A stretch of 64,000 nucleotides of DNA. Source: Bacillota bacterium. Its GTDB lineage: Bacteria > Bacillota > SHA-98 > Ch115. Shown piece after piece: positions 39,775 to 48,528 of this stretch. The translations under genes were made by a program, and so were the position numbers. Every line of letters begins with the position of its first letter. Position 1 is the stretch's first letter. The stretch lies in assembly GCA_013178415.1 (NCBI GenBank), contig JABLXA010000005.1:135369-199368 (forward strand). Reading direction: 5' to 3'. Below the pieces are notes generated by a model. The model was given only the letters and a program-made list of their open reading frames with translations, had not been told where the DNA came from and made no database searches.

Positions 39775-42249
39775 TCAGCGCACCACGATATTGACTATCT
39801 TTCCGGGGATCAATATCTCCTTCACGATTTCTTTGCCGGAAATATTCCGTGCCACACTGGTAAGCTCCTTAGAGGCTGCAATGACTTCTGATTTGGTAGC
39901 ATCCCTGCGTACTTGGATTGTCCCCCGTACTTTGCCGTTAACTTGCACCGGCAGTGTGAGAAGGTCTTCCTCCACCTTACTGCGGTCGTATTCAGGCCAC
40001 CTGGCGGCAAATACGCTATCTGGGTGACCCATCCTCTGCCAGAGTTCTTCCGCCGCATGCGGCGCGAACGGAGCGACAAGACGCACAAGGGTTTCAATGC
40101 TTTCCTTGTCAATCGGACCGCTTTCGCTCATATAGTCCCCCAGGAACTTGACATATGACATGAGGGCGCTTACCGCCGTATTGAGCTTAAACGCTTCAAG
40201 CCTTTCAGTAACCTCCATGGCAGCGCAGTTTCGTTCGCGCTCAAGTGCCGCGGATGTGCCGCCGTACCCGCCGATATGAGATGTCACCAGGTGCCACAGC
40301 CTGTTCAAGAAACGGTACATTCCTTCGATGCCGCTATCGCTCCATTCTGAATCCAGTTCAGGAGGACCGATGAAGAGCTCATAGAGCCTCAAAGAATCAG
40401 CTCCGTAGCGTTCTACGATATCATCGGGGCTTACAACATTCCCCTTGGATTTACTCATCTTGGCTCCATCTTTGCAGACCATTCCCTGGTTAAACAGCCT
40501 GATAAAAGGCTCATCAAATCCGATGGCGCCTATGTCATACAGGAACTTGGTATAAAACCTTGCATACAAGAGGTGCAGGACCGCGTGTTCGATACCGCCC
40601 ACATAAAGATCCACTGGCAGCCAGGCATTGGCCTTATCAGGATCGCAAAGAGCCTTGTCATTATTGGGATCCACATACCTTAGGAAATACCAACATGACC
40701 CGGCCCACTGGGGCATGGTATTGGTTTCGCGCTTCGCTGGTCCACCACATTTAGGGCACGTGGTATTCACAAATTCAGGTATTGCAGCAAGAGGAGATTC
40801 GCCGGTCCCGGTCGGTTCATAATGCTCAACGCGCGGCAACATAACAGGGAGTTGGTCCTCGGGCACCGCGACCTCGCCGCATTTCTCGCATAGGATTATC
40901 GGTATAGGCTCGCCCCAGTATCTCTGTCGCGAAAACACCCAGTCCCGCATTTTGTAGTTGACCGTGAACCGTCCCATCCCCCTCTTCGCTAGGCTTTGCG
41001 TTACCGCCTTCTTGCCTTCCTCAGAAGTCATGCCATCAAATTCGCCGGAATTGACCATAACGCCGTATTCAACCTCTGCATGGTCAAGGGGCAGATCAGC
41101 TGCTTTTTTCATATCTTGCCGCGCGATATCTGTGGGAGCTATTACCCTTATTATCGGTATCCCAAACGCTGAAGCGAAGTCAAAATCGCGTTCATCATGG
41201 CCCGGCACACCCATGACAGCACCGGTCCCATAGTCCATCAACACATAGTCAGAAACCCATATCGGCAAACGCCTGCCGTTGATAGGATTGATAGCATAGC
41301 CACCGGTGAAGACTCCTGCCTTTTCCTTCGTAATGGTCATACGATCCACCGAGGACTTTGCCAGCGCATTCTCTATATATTTATCAACAGCATCCCGCAT
41401 TTCCGGGGAGACAAGATCCGCCACCAGTGGATGCTCAGGCGCCAGTACCATATAGGTAGCCCCAAAAAGCGTATCCGCACGGGTTGTGAAGACTGTTACA
41501 GTTTTATTTAGCCCTTCGATGCCGAATGTAATCTCGGCTCCATAACTCCTGCCAATCCAGTCTGCCTGCATTTTCTTAACCTTCTCAGGCCAGTCCAACC
41601 TATCAAGATCCTCAAGCAGTCTGTCGGCATAGGCTGTAATCTTCAGCATCCACTGCATCAGGTTCTTCTTTGTGACCTTAGTGCCGCAGCGTTCACAAGC
41701 GCCATTTACGACCTCCTCGTTGGCGATGCCTGTCTTGCAGGCCGGACACCAGTTTATGGGCATCTCCTTTCGATAGGCAAGGCCGCGCTCAAACATTTTA
41801 AGGAAGATCCATTGTGTCCATTTATAATACTCAGGAGAATGGGTGGCTATCTCCCGCTCCCAGTCATACATGGCGCCGATATCATGGAGCTGACGCTTGA
41901 AAGTCGCAATATTCCGGGCAGTTGATATCTCCGGATGAATGCGCTTTTTGATTGCGTCATTCTCAGCAGGAAGGCCGAAAGCATCCCACCCCATTGGGTG
42001 CAACACGGCGTAACCCTGCATTTTCTTGTAGCGGCTCCACACATCGCTTAAGACATATACGCGCCAGTGCCCCACATGGAGTCCCGACCCGGATGGATAA
42101 GGAAACATGTCAAGGCAGTAATATTTCGGCTTGCCGGGAGATTCATCTGTGCGGTGGGCGTTGGTTTTTTCCCAAAGCTCCCGCCATTTTTCTTCTATGG
42201 CCTGATGATTGTACCTTTCCATTCTTTCCGCTGCCCTCTCTGTTGCCAT
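39775..42249 (-). CDS. leuS: Leucyl-tRNA synthetase
   Basis: An 824-aa class Ia synthetase. The HIGH motif reads HVGH (GSGLHVGHWRVY), the KMSKS loop GAKMSKSKGNVVSPDD is intact, the zinc-type cysteines are at CPACKTG and CERCG, and the editing domain includes the conserved GTGAVMGVPGHDERDFDFA. The C-terminal anticodon-binding and leucyl-specific domains are complete. ATG 42249 follows GGGAGGGG. Expression is controlled by the T-box leader upstream. Confidence 0.97.
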   Translation of the reverse strand: MATERAAERMERYNHQAIEEKWRELWEKTNAHRTDESPGKPKYYCLDMFPYPSGSGLHVGHWRVYVLSDVWSRYKKMQGYAVLHPMGWDAFGLPAENDAIKKRIHPEISTARNIATFKRQLHDIGAMYDWEREIATHSPEYYKWTQWIFLKMFERGLAYRKEMPINWCPACKTGIANEEVVNGACERCGTKVTKKNLMQWMLKITAYADRLLEDLDRLDWPEKVKKMQADWIGRSYGAEITFGIEGLNKTVTVFTTRADTLFGATYMVLAPEHPLVADLVSPEMRDAVDKYIENALAKSSVDRMTITKEKAGVFTGGYAINPINGRRLPIWVSDYVLMDYGTGAVMGVPGHDERDFDFASAFGIPIIRVIAPTDIARQDMKKAADLPLDHAEVEYGVMVNSGEFDGMTSEEGKKAVTQSLAKRGMGRFTVNYKMRDWVFSRQRYWGEPIPIILCEKCGEVAVPEDQLPVMLPRVEHYEPTGTGESPLAAIPEFVNTTCPKCGGPAKRETNTMPQWAGSCWYFLRYVDPNNDKALCDPDKANAWLPVDLYVGGIEHAVLHLLYARFYTKFLYDIGAIGFDEPFIRLFNQGMVCKDGAKMSKSKGNVVSPDDIVERYGADSLRLYELFIGPPELDSEWSDSGIEGMYRFLNRLWHLVTSHIGGYGGTSAALERERNCAAMEVTERLEAFKLNTAVSALMSYVKFLGDYMSESGPIDKESIETLVRLVAPFAPHAAEELWQRMGHPDSVFAARWPEYDRSKVEEDLLTLPVQVNGKVRGTIQVRRDATKSEVIAASKELTSVARNISGKEIVKEILIPGKIVNIVVR

Positions 42250-42280
42250 ATGCACCCCTCCCGAAAAATCATCGGAGACA

Positions 42281-42626
42281 AATAACCCCGTCTCCGGATA
42301 AGAGACGGGGTGAGATACTTCCCTCGCGGTACCACTCTAGTTGACCAACTATGGCCCACTCATCAAGACACAGGTAAAAACGCCCTATGCTCTGGACGAT
42401 TTCCTATGCCTTCCCCTCATAACGGTGGGATCCGTCGCAGCCTACCGGGTTACTATTCCTCCCCTTTAGGCAGGTATCCGGGCTCTTGTAACCTTTGGGT
42501 GCGAAACTCACAGGCGAGTTCGAGACGCACCGGTTGCCACCTTTCACCATACGGCGGCTCTCTGGTAACCTATGATGCCCCTCTTTCTCCTGTTCATAGC
42601 CTCTGATATTTTCTTGTGGTTTTATT
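42281..42626 (-). promoter_or_regulatory. Leucine T-box riboswitch leader of leuS
   Basis: The minus-strand leader holds the conserved T-box sequence AGAGTGGTACCGCGAGGG (42321-42338). A terminator stem CCCCGTCTC/GAGACGGGG (42286-42294 with 42302-42310) is followed by TTATTTGTC. Stem I shows the distal features GGTGAAAGG and AGAGAG. The likely specifier is CUC (42516-42518) in GAACUCGCC, a leucine codon followed by a purine. Uncharged tRNA-Leu should stabilise the antiterminator and switch leuS on. Confidence 0.93.
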
Positions 42627-42632
42627 ATGACA

Positions 42633-42661
42633 ATAGTATCATTTGGCTAGAAAAATGACAA
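42633..42661 (-). promoter_or_regulatory. Sigma-A promoter of leuS
   Basis: On the minus strand TTGTCA (42661-42656) and TACTAT (42638-42633) are separated by exactly 17 bp. Transcription would start near 42626, at the 5' end of the T-box leader. Confidence 0.7.
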
Positions 42662-42662
42662 T

Positions 42663-43093
42663 ATGCGCGTGCAGGTCCAGGTCTTTGCCTTCTACTATTT
42701 CTGGTCAACTGTATATGCTGGTCGCAGACAGTTAGAGGGGTATTCATGGTCTGACATGCAGACGTACATCTTCGTGGCCTTCGTAGCTAATATGCTACTC
42801 TCTTTTTATACCGAGACGGGGATTTCCCAGAAGATCAGAGACGGGAGCATAGCCATGGATCTTGCCAGGCCCTCGGCTATCTCGTCAAGTTTTGCATCGC
42901 GTATCTCATCGGCATGGCCTGTTTTTGGGCACATAATGTTGTGGGGCTGACATGGGCTCGCGCCGCCATAACTAATACCCTGTCTGGAGAGGTAATCCCT
43001 CTTGCATTTTTCCCTACCTGTTTCCGCCGCATCGTATTTGCCCTGCCATTTTGCAATATCGTTCACGTGCCGGTTTCAATCTATCTCGGGTAG
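42663..43093 (+). pseudogene. Decayed ABC-2 family permease (viologen-exporter type)
   Basis: The first frame (42663 onward) encodes FYYFWSTVYAGRRQLEGYSW and GISQKIRDGSIAMDLARP, motifs of the ABC2_membrane_6 permease family. After that the sequence shifts frame and continues from about 42878 as YLVKFCIAYLIGMACFWAHN, then LSGEVIPLAFFP and LPFCNIVHVPVSIYLG, ending at TAG 43091. In intact members ~60-70 residues lie between these parts, and there is an N-terminal segment absent here. So the gene has lost its 5' end and a central piece. No ATPase partner is adjacent. Confidence 0.75.
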
Positions 43094-43141
43094 CATTTTT
43101 GGGATGGTCGCCAGGCTATACGACTTCCCGGCGTCGACATC

Positions 43142-43170
43142 AGCCCGGCTGTTGAACGATCAGCCGGGCT
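43142..43170 (-). terminator. Strong hairpin at the end of the DUF4434 gene
   Basis: AGCCCGGCTG (43142-43151) and CAGCCGGGCT (43161-43170) form a perfect 10-bp stem with a 9-nt loop, starting inside the stop codon of the minus-strand gene. The tail (GATGTCG) is not T-rich, so it may protect the 3' end rather than terminate alone. Confidence 0.5.
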
Positions 43171-44186
43171 TACTGGCTCACGGCCATATCCTGAAGATAG
43201 CGAAAATAGATATCATAGAGCTCCTTGGCCGCTCCTCCTCTGACCGGGCTCATATAATGGTTATACTCAAAGATGACAAAGCCTTCCACATGAGGAGCTT
43301 CAGCGACCATCTGAGATTTGACCCGTTCCCAGGGTGCAGAGGTCCAAGTGGATTCGACAAAGATTTCCAAATCGCCCCAGAGCCGGATTCCGGCGGCTGC
43401 TGTAGCCCGCCGCATGGCAGCGAAATACTGCGCAGCTATTTCTGGGGAGATCCCGCGCTGAGTCCCGACCCCATCCTGAAGGAAAACAGTTGTGATCCCT
43501 GAGCCGGTGAGCGCCTCTTTCCACCAGGATTCGAACATGTCGATTGATAATTGACGATCGAAGAAGGGAGAAATCGTCACTGGCTTGTTAGGGGTAATTC
43601 CGTGGAGGAGATCGACTGCCTGTCGTAGCAACCTGGCGGCATAATGACGCGCAGCAGGCGCGGAGACTGCGCTCGCATTGATCTCGTAGGGAAGATACCA
43701 GCCGGCAAAGGCTGGTGATCGCCCGTAAAGCGAATACAGCTCCCCTGCCACTCGTGCTGTAATAGCCAGTTCCTGTTCAACAAAGCTGGCATCCATATAG
43801 CAGCTCCACCAGGCTTCATTCATATATGGGCCCAAATAGACCAGGAAGCCATATTTCTCCGCTTTCTGCATCACTATATCCAATGGAGATGGTACATATC
43901 TGCGGCCTGGGAGATCTTTTGCGGGGTAATATACCTGCTCCGGAGTGGCGGCCCATTGAACAATGAGAATGTTCATACCCAGCCGTTTCATGCTGGCGAA
44001 CTCCTCATCCCATTGAGCTTCCGACCATATAGCATTACCTGCATCTAGCTGTAAGAATGTCCCCGAAAAATGCGAACGAGTTTCACCCGCGGCCTTTGTT
44101 TTCTCCACGGATATGCACATCGGCCAGGTTGCTGCCAAAGCCGCAAATAGAATCAGACGCCAAATCGGTGCATATTTGATAGACAT
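43170..44186 (-). CDS. Exported DUF4434 TIM-barrel protein
   Basis: A 338-aa protein with an N-terminal signal sequence (hydrophobic residues ~10-27). The remainder resembles DUF4434 glycoside-hydrolase-like barrels: SGTFLQLDAGNAIWSEAQWDEEFASMKRLGMN at the start, GWYLPYEIN with a candidate acidic residue, and WGDLEIFVE near the C-terminus. Possible catalytic residues are Glu in YEIN and in DLEIF. The substrate is unknown; probably an extracellular polysaccharide enzyme. No transport genes adjoin it. Confidence 0.75.
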   Translation of the reverse strand: MSIKYAPIWRLILFAALAATWPMCISVEKTKAAGETRSHFSGTFLQLDAGNAIWSEAQWDEEFASMKRLGMNILIVQWAATPEQVYYPAKDLPGRRYVPSPLDIVMQKAEKYGFLVYLGPYMNEAWWSCYMDASFVEQELAITARVAGELYSLYGRSPAFAGWYLPYEINASAVSAPAARHYAARLLRQAVDLLHGITPNKPVTISPFFDRQLSIDMFESWWKEALTGSGITTVFLQDGVGTQRGISPEIAAQYFAAMRRATAAAGIRLWGDLEIFVESTWTSAPWERVKSQMVAEAPHVEGFVIFEYNHYMSPVRGGAAKELYDIYFRYLQDMAVSQ

Positions 44187-44332
44187 ATCGCTTCCCCTTC
44201 CCTTTTGCTAGCCCAGCACACAGATATGCCATCAGAATGCGGACAACCTTATTGATCTATTTTTCACATCTTGGCATTCTCCTTCAAGTAAATCACATAA
44301 TTTTGCACATCCTTTGGCTCCCGCTGACCGCC

Positions 44333-44366
44333 ATACCATGGTATAATTGGTCTATAATCGATTATA
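44333..44366 (+). promoter_or_regulatory. Two palindromes and -10 element upstream of the AAA ATPase gene
   Basis: ATACCATGGTAT (44333-44344) and TATAATCGATTATA (44353-44366) are perfect palindromes with centres 21 bp apart, two helical turns. A TATAAT at 44342-44347 overlaps the first. Their placement suggests a promoter with a repressor site. No good -35 was found. Confidence 0.45.
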
Positions 44367-44430
44367 TGTTTGGGACTAGCCGCGCACCCTGGAAATTGGT
44401 ACCTGGAGATGCACAAGGGAGGGCATGTCC

Positions 44431-46257
44431 ATGATCGAGCCTCGGGTATTGCCAGTTGAAGAATTGGTTTCTGAGGAAGAATTCACCGACCGGGTTGAGA
44501 TACTGAGAGAGCTTGAGCAATGGTATCGCAACATCAAGCGCAAGATCTCCACCAGTCTCGCCCTCATTTCCCCTCGCCGAATGGGTAAGACTGCTGTGCT
44601 CGACAGGCTCGTCAATACGGTCTTCTTCAAAGGCTATGATGTGGCCCCCTTCTATTTCAAGATGAAAAGGGAGGAGACCACGCTCCATAAGTTTCTTCTA
44701 GAATATTACACTACCTTCTTCAGGCAATACATAGCATATATCCTGAAAGATCCCACTCTATATGGCAACAGGAAGGTTGACCTGGAGAGTCTCCTAAAGA
44801 TTGAAACACACGACGATAGGGTCCGCTATGTTCAAGAGGAACATATCAGGGTTTTTGTAGAGAGATACAAAGAACGAGGATGGCAAGATGCTCGCAACCA
44901 CTGGGAAGACATGATCGCAACCCCTGAGTTTCTTGGAGCGATGCTCGGAATCAATGTGGCTGTGATCATCGATGAGTTCCAGGATATGAAGTTCTATATC
45001 TACGACGCAGAGGACGAGAAAGAGGTGGATCCTAAGATACATCGGCCCACGGACCTCACTGCCACATATGACCGTCAGTCTCAGAGCAGGCGTGCTCCAA
45101 TGCTGGTCTCAGGCTCTGCTGTGACCATGATATTCCGCACTGTCATGGGTGGGCCCCTCGGAGGACGCTTCGGCTTCAAATACTTAAAGCCCATGTCAAT
45201 TGAAGATGGCGCCACCTTGATGAAAAAGCTCCTCAGGGAGAGAGATTCAGATATCTCTGATGAGCTTGCCATATATCTGAGCTCCAGGGTAAATGGCCAC
45301 CCATATTATGTGTTCTGCTGCGCTGATTCCGACTGCCCTGTCAAGGATTTCACCACAAAAGAGGGGATTGACAAAGTAATCGAATACGAGGTCACAAGGG
45401 GCAAGATATTCGGTTTCTGGGAGACTCACTTTGCGGAGAACCGGCAGTACATAAACCAAGATAATGACATGGAGCTCGGGAAGAAGATCATCTATTACTT
45501 CACCAGGTATAACAACGCCCCTGTAGACATAGAGGAGATAGCAAACAAACTCAAGGTAAGCAAGTATGCTGTGGAGGAGAAGATAGAGAAGCTCTACCAG
45601 GCAGACCTGGTTTACAGGAGTGACTTCAAGTATTACACCTTCAACGACATCATGCTCATGAGGTATATACAGAACCGGTATGAGAATGAACTAAAGGATA
45701 TTGAGAAGGTGGACTTGAAGGAACAGGGGACCTATAACTATGTCAAGGGCAAGCTTCTCGAGATGGCGGTCCAGAACCTCATGTCCAAGTTCAACAATGA
45801 GAAACTTGATGGGAGGTTATTCGGCCACCCAGGAGAACTCATAGTGGCTCCACTTCTCAGCACGCCGGGGAGCATCATTGTGAAGCTGCCCACATCCGGG
45901 GAATATCAGATTGATGCGTATGGGTATTATGACCAGGGCGGGGAAAGGCACATATGGATGGCAGAGTGCAAGTATCGGAAGGGCCAGCCTATGACAGCCC
46001 AGGAGGTAAAGAAGGCTTTTGAGGCAGCGGATGTGGTAAGGGAGATGCAGCGGGGCAAGGATGTGACGGTGTGGCTTGTGTCGAGCGGGGGGTTTACAAA
46101 TGAGGCCCTGGAGCTGATAAGGGAAAGTAACCTGCGGGGCGGCCAATCCGCTGTGAGCGAACCGCAAAGGAGGCGCTGCCTTTTTTCAGGGCGGGATGAG
46201 ATAAATGAGATTCTCGCGTCGTATGGCGTTGAGGTCAAGATAGTGGATTTGGATTAG
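44431..46257 (+). CDS. AAA ATPase with C-terminal PD-(D/E)xK nuclease-like domain
   Basis: A 608-aa protein of the archaeal-type/STAND-like ATPase group. The P-loop is SPRRMGKT (Gly52-Thr54) and Walker B is VIIDEFQD (Asp181-Glu182). A winged-helix segment lies near residues 365-410 (IEEIANKLKVSKYAVEEKIEKL). The C-terminal region has YQIDAYG (Asp495) and ECKYR (Glu512, Lys514), the core of a PD-(D/E)xK (DUF234-like) nuclease fold. ATG 44431 has AAGGGAGGG eight bases upstream. Such fusions are widespread and often linked to mobile DNA or defence, but their role is unproven. Flanking genes are decayed. Confidence 0.8.
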   Translation: MIEPRVLPVEELVSEEEFTDRVEILRELEQWYRNIKRKISTSLALISPRRMGKTAVLDRLVNTVFFKGYDVAPFYFKMKREETTLHKFLLEYYTTFFRQYIAYILKDPTLYGNRKVDLESLLKIETHDDRVRYVQEEHIRVFVERYKERGWQDARNHWEDMIATPEFLGAMLGINVAVIIDEFQDMKFYIYDAEDEKEVDPKIHRPTDLTATYDRQSQSRRAPMLVSGSAVTMIFRTVMGGPLGGRFGFKYLKPMSIEDGATLMKKLLRERDSDISDELAIYLSSRVNGHPYYVFCCADSDCPVKDFTTKEGIDKVIEYEVTRGKIFGFWETHFAENRQYINQDNDMELGKKIIYYFTRYNNAPVDIEEIANKLKVSKYAVEEKIEKLYQADLVYRSDFKYYTFNDIMLMRYIQNRYENELKDIEKVDLKEQGTYNYVKGKLLEMAVQNLMSKFNNEKLDGRLFGHPGELIVAPLLSTPGSIIVKLPTSGEYQIDAYGYYDQGGERHIWMAECKYRKGQPMTAQEVKKAFEAADVVREMQRGKDVTVWLVSSGGFTNEALELIRESNLRGGQSAVSEPQRRRCLFSGRDEINEILASYGVEVKIVDLD

Positions 46258-46281
46258 ATGCCACGAACCTTCGTTACTGCC

Positions 46282-46453
46282 TTTGATGCCGCCGGCTGGC
46301 GCCAGGCTTGATGGCAGTCAGGGCGAGGGAAGCTGTGCGCAAATCCGAAGTCTTTGATGTCTCCGGCTGTTGTCAGGCTTGATGGAGCGATCAGGCAGGT
46401 GTCAAGCATAATAGCGCGACCGGCCGGACGCCAGGTCCAATAGAGCGATCACG
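46282..46453. repeat. Imperfect direct repeats downstream of the AAA ATPase gene
   Basis: A 33-bp element at 46282-46314 (TTTGATG...CAGGCTTGATGG) recurs at 46353-46385 with 28 of 33 positions identical, 71 bp apart. A third partial copy starts at 46420 (CCGGCCGGACGCCAGG) and shares the following AGAGCGATCA with the second. The ~310-bp gap between 46257 and 46572 contains no convincing gene besides these repeats. Confidence 0.6.
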
Positions 46454-46571
46454 CGCTAAAATCCTGGCAGGAATCTGGCTTTTATTGGCGAATGCCAAAG
46501 GAGCAGGCCTGGCAGCGCGGGGTTATATATGCCAATTGGCCGGATGTTGAAGGCTGAAAGGAGAGATCAGG

Positions 46572-46760
46572 ATGCCTCATATTTCTGTTGATGGTCCTCA
46601 TTTGACTCGTGAGCAGAAGGCAGAACTCGTGAGGGAATTTACCGAGACTGCCAGCAGGGTCATGAAGATTCCTAAGGAAGCTTTTGTCGTTATGATCAAA
46701 GAAAACGACCCGGAAAACGTGGGAGTAGGTGGTAAGCTACTGGCGGACAGAGAAAGATGA
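46572..46760 (+). CDS. 4-oxalocrotonate tautomerase-family protein
   Basis: A 62-aa small tautomerase. After removal of Met, Pro1 would be the catalytic base (MPHISVDGP). LTREQKAELVREFTETASRVMKIP and VVMIKENDPENVGVGG follow the family pattern. ATG 46572 has AAAGGAGAG. The natural substrate is unknown; isolated copies like this are common in Bacillota. Confidence 0.85.
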   Translation: MPHISVDGPHLTREQKAELVREFTETASRVMKIPKEAFVVMIKENDPENVGVGGKLLADRER

Positions 46761-46845
46761 CCTGATTTCTAAAGGATCGTTCCGAGGCGCTTCCTGTTAA
46801 TAAGAGGGCAGGAGCGCCTCATAGATTATGAGAGGATGAGTCAAT

Positions 46846-47118
46846 ATCCTGGCGCTACTGGACACAGATGAAGGTTCCCGCTATGTTGGGGAATTCGCTA
46901 TTGGCACGAACTACGGCATTGATCGGTTCACAAAACATATGCTTTTTGACGAGAAAATCGGTGGCACAGTCCACCTGGCTATAGGGGACAGCCTCCCCAT
47001 GACCGGGGGCAAGAACCGTTCCGCAATCCACTGGGATATGCTTTGTGACATGAGAGAAGGCGGGGAGATCTACGCGGATGGGGAGCTATTCTATAAGGAT
47101 GGCAGGATGCTGTTTTAA
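46846..47118 (+). pseudogene. C-terminal remnant of an M29 aminopeptidase
   Basis: This frame, lacking a start codon and ribosome binding site, encodes ~90 residues matching the end of thermophilic (M29) aminopeptidases: [37 protein letters not shown] and [15 protein letters not shown]. Two zinc-site regions (the Glu in DEK and HWD) are included. The first ~320 residues of the usual ~410 are missing; the upstream DNA is unrelated. A broken gene. Confidence 0.8.
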
Positions 47119-47208
47119 ATAGGGGGTGCGTAGCCGCTGCTAAATTTATCTGGGAGTTTTGAGTCGCGCAAAGTCTAAACCAGAAAAATGTAAGCCAAAG
47201 TGATGTCA

Positions 47209-47368
47209 GTGGCGAGCACTATCGGCGGGGAATAGTATCAGTGGTCAGCATCATTCGTCGGGAATAGTGCCGATGATCAACATCGTTCACTGGAGACAGT
47301 GTCGATGGTTAGCATTATCCTCCGCGAACAATGTCGGTGGCCAGATCTATTTGAGGGCGATTCACCGG
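47209..47368. repeat. Second array of 32-bp degenerate tandem repeats
   Basis: Five consecutive units, each exactly 32 bp, start at 47209, 47241, 47273, 47305 and 47337. Each begins GTGG or ATGR followed by a short CAG/TAG-like segment, and the first four end in a GAATAGTGTCG-like stretch. Weaker units seem to extend to ~47177 and ~47400. There are no constant repeats with unique spacers, so it is not CRISPR. It shares its period and the GTGG unit start with the array in the atp operon. Confidence 0.75.
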
Positions 47369-47469
47369 AGTCTGAGGTTAATTGCGGGAAATCGGATCCC
47401 CAGTTTATTGGGCATACCTTCACAAAAGCCGAGAGGGAGTGTTAGGTATTTCAAACCAGATCAGGGAAT

Positions 47470-47496
47470 CTGGCACCCCGATCCAAGGGGTGCCAG
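47470..47496 (-). terminator. Strong hairpin downstream of ddh
   Basis: CTGGCACCCC (47470-47479) and GGGGTGCCAG (47487-47496) form a perfect 10-bp stem with a 7-nt loop. It lies ~80 bp after the ddh stop. On the minus strand the tail is ATTCC, not a T-run, so termination is not certain. Confidence 0.45.
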
Positions 47497-47577
47497 GAAA
47501 ATAGGCAGATGCCCATGCTGTCGCGGTAACACCATCGAAGGAAAATTGTCAAGAGTCTGGGCAGATGAGATTACGGC

Positions 47578-48528
47578 TTATGTCAATTTCCTCAAGAGTG
47601 CCTCTTTCTCTCCATACAGGAAATCGATTATCGGGATTTCAAGCATCGTATACGCTCCTGGGGCCTGCCTCAGGCTCGCTCTTGCGCTAGCCACCAGGAT
47701 TTGCCCGGTCAAGGCGGGGTTATTGATACGCATCTCGAACTTGAATAGCTGATTGTGGGTTGCCCCTGATACGCCTTTTCGCTCCATTACCACGCCATGG
47801 CCCATGTCTATGATGGCCTGGATGTCAGTTACTTCTGATACAATAGTCTCATCCTTTGCAAAATACGGATCCTTGAGGATGGCCTGCTTCACCTTTTCAA
47901 ACTCGGCTCCATCCTGAAGCTGTATATACACAAGGCGCCTGTGCACCCCAGTCCCCAGTGGGACGGTGACAGACAAGGCATCTTTTACCCCTGGAATTGC
48001 CTTGACGGCTGTGGAGTGGCCCATGCTCATTCCCGGTCCGAAATTAGTGTATGTTACCCCGCGCGGCGCCATGAATTCCAACATGCCGCGGATCATTGAA
48101 TCCGTCCCAGGGTCCCATCCCGCAGAAACTATGGCTACGCTACCTGATTCTTTTGCTATGGAATCAAGTTTGCGCTTGAGATCAATGAGCTCACCGTGAA
48201 TGTCGAAACTATCGACGGTATTGATCCCCAGGCGCAGGATTTTCTCCGCATAGGCAGGCACCTGACGTGTAGGCACGGCGAGGATGGACACTTCAACCCG
48301 CTCAAGTTCTGAGATAGATGATACCACGGGGATGTCAGCGAGCTGGTGAGACACTGGGGAATTGACCGTCTCAGGCCGCCTCACGATGCCTGCGAGTTCC
48401 ATGTCTTTTGAGTTAAGGACCGCTTCTACGGTGTATCTCCCTATATTGCCATATCCCACAACTGCCACTCTATGCTTCTGTTCAGTCTGGTTGTTTTCCG
48501 CGTCCATTTCTTTTGATCTGTAAGTCAT
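47578..48528 (-). CDS. ddh: meso-Diaminopimelate dehydrogenase
   Basis: A 316-aa NADPH-dependent enzyme that makes meso-diaminopimelate from tetrahydrodipicolinate in one step. Seen are VAVVGYGNIGRYTVEAV (nucleotide fold), DSFDIHGELI, SAGWDPGTDSMIRGM, and FGPGMSMGHSTAVKAIPGVKDALS. It is monocistronic and ~27 kb from dapA. ATG 48528 follows GGAGG. It offers a short route parallel to the acyl branches of the lysine pathway. Confidence 0.93.
   Translation of the reverse strand: MTYRSKEMDAENNQTEQKHRVAVVGYGNIGRYTVEAVLNSKDMELAGIVRRPETVNSPVSHQLADIPVVSSISELERVEVSILAVPTRQVPAYAEKILRLGINTVDSFDIHGELIDLKRKLDSIAKESGSVAIVSAGWDPGTDSMIRGMLEFMAPRGVTYTNFGPGMSMGHSTAVKAIPGVKDALSVTVPLGTGVHRRLVYIQLQDGAEFEKVKQAILKDPYFAKDETIVSEVTDIQAIIDMGHGVVMERKGVSGATHNQLFKFEMRINNPALTGQILVASARASLRQAPGAYTMLEIPIIDFLYGEKEALLRKLT

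Noticed and set aside
42321-42338. tRNA gene in the region upstream of leuS
   Set aside because: The conserved GGTACCGCG sequence and hairpins belong to a T-box leader; no cloverleaf with CCA end can be drawn.
47209-47368. CRISPR array
   Set aside because: All of each 32-bp unit varies gradually; there is no constant repeat alternating with unique spacers, and no cas genes are in the window.
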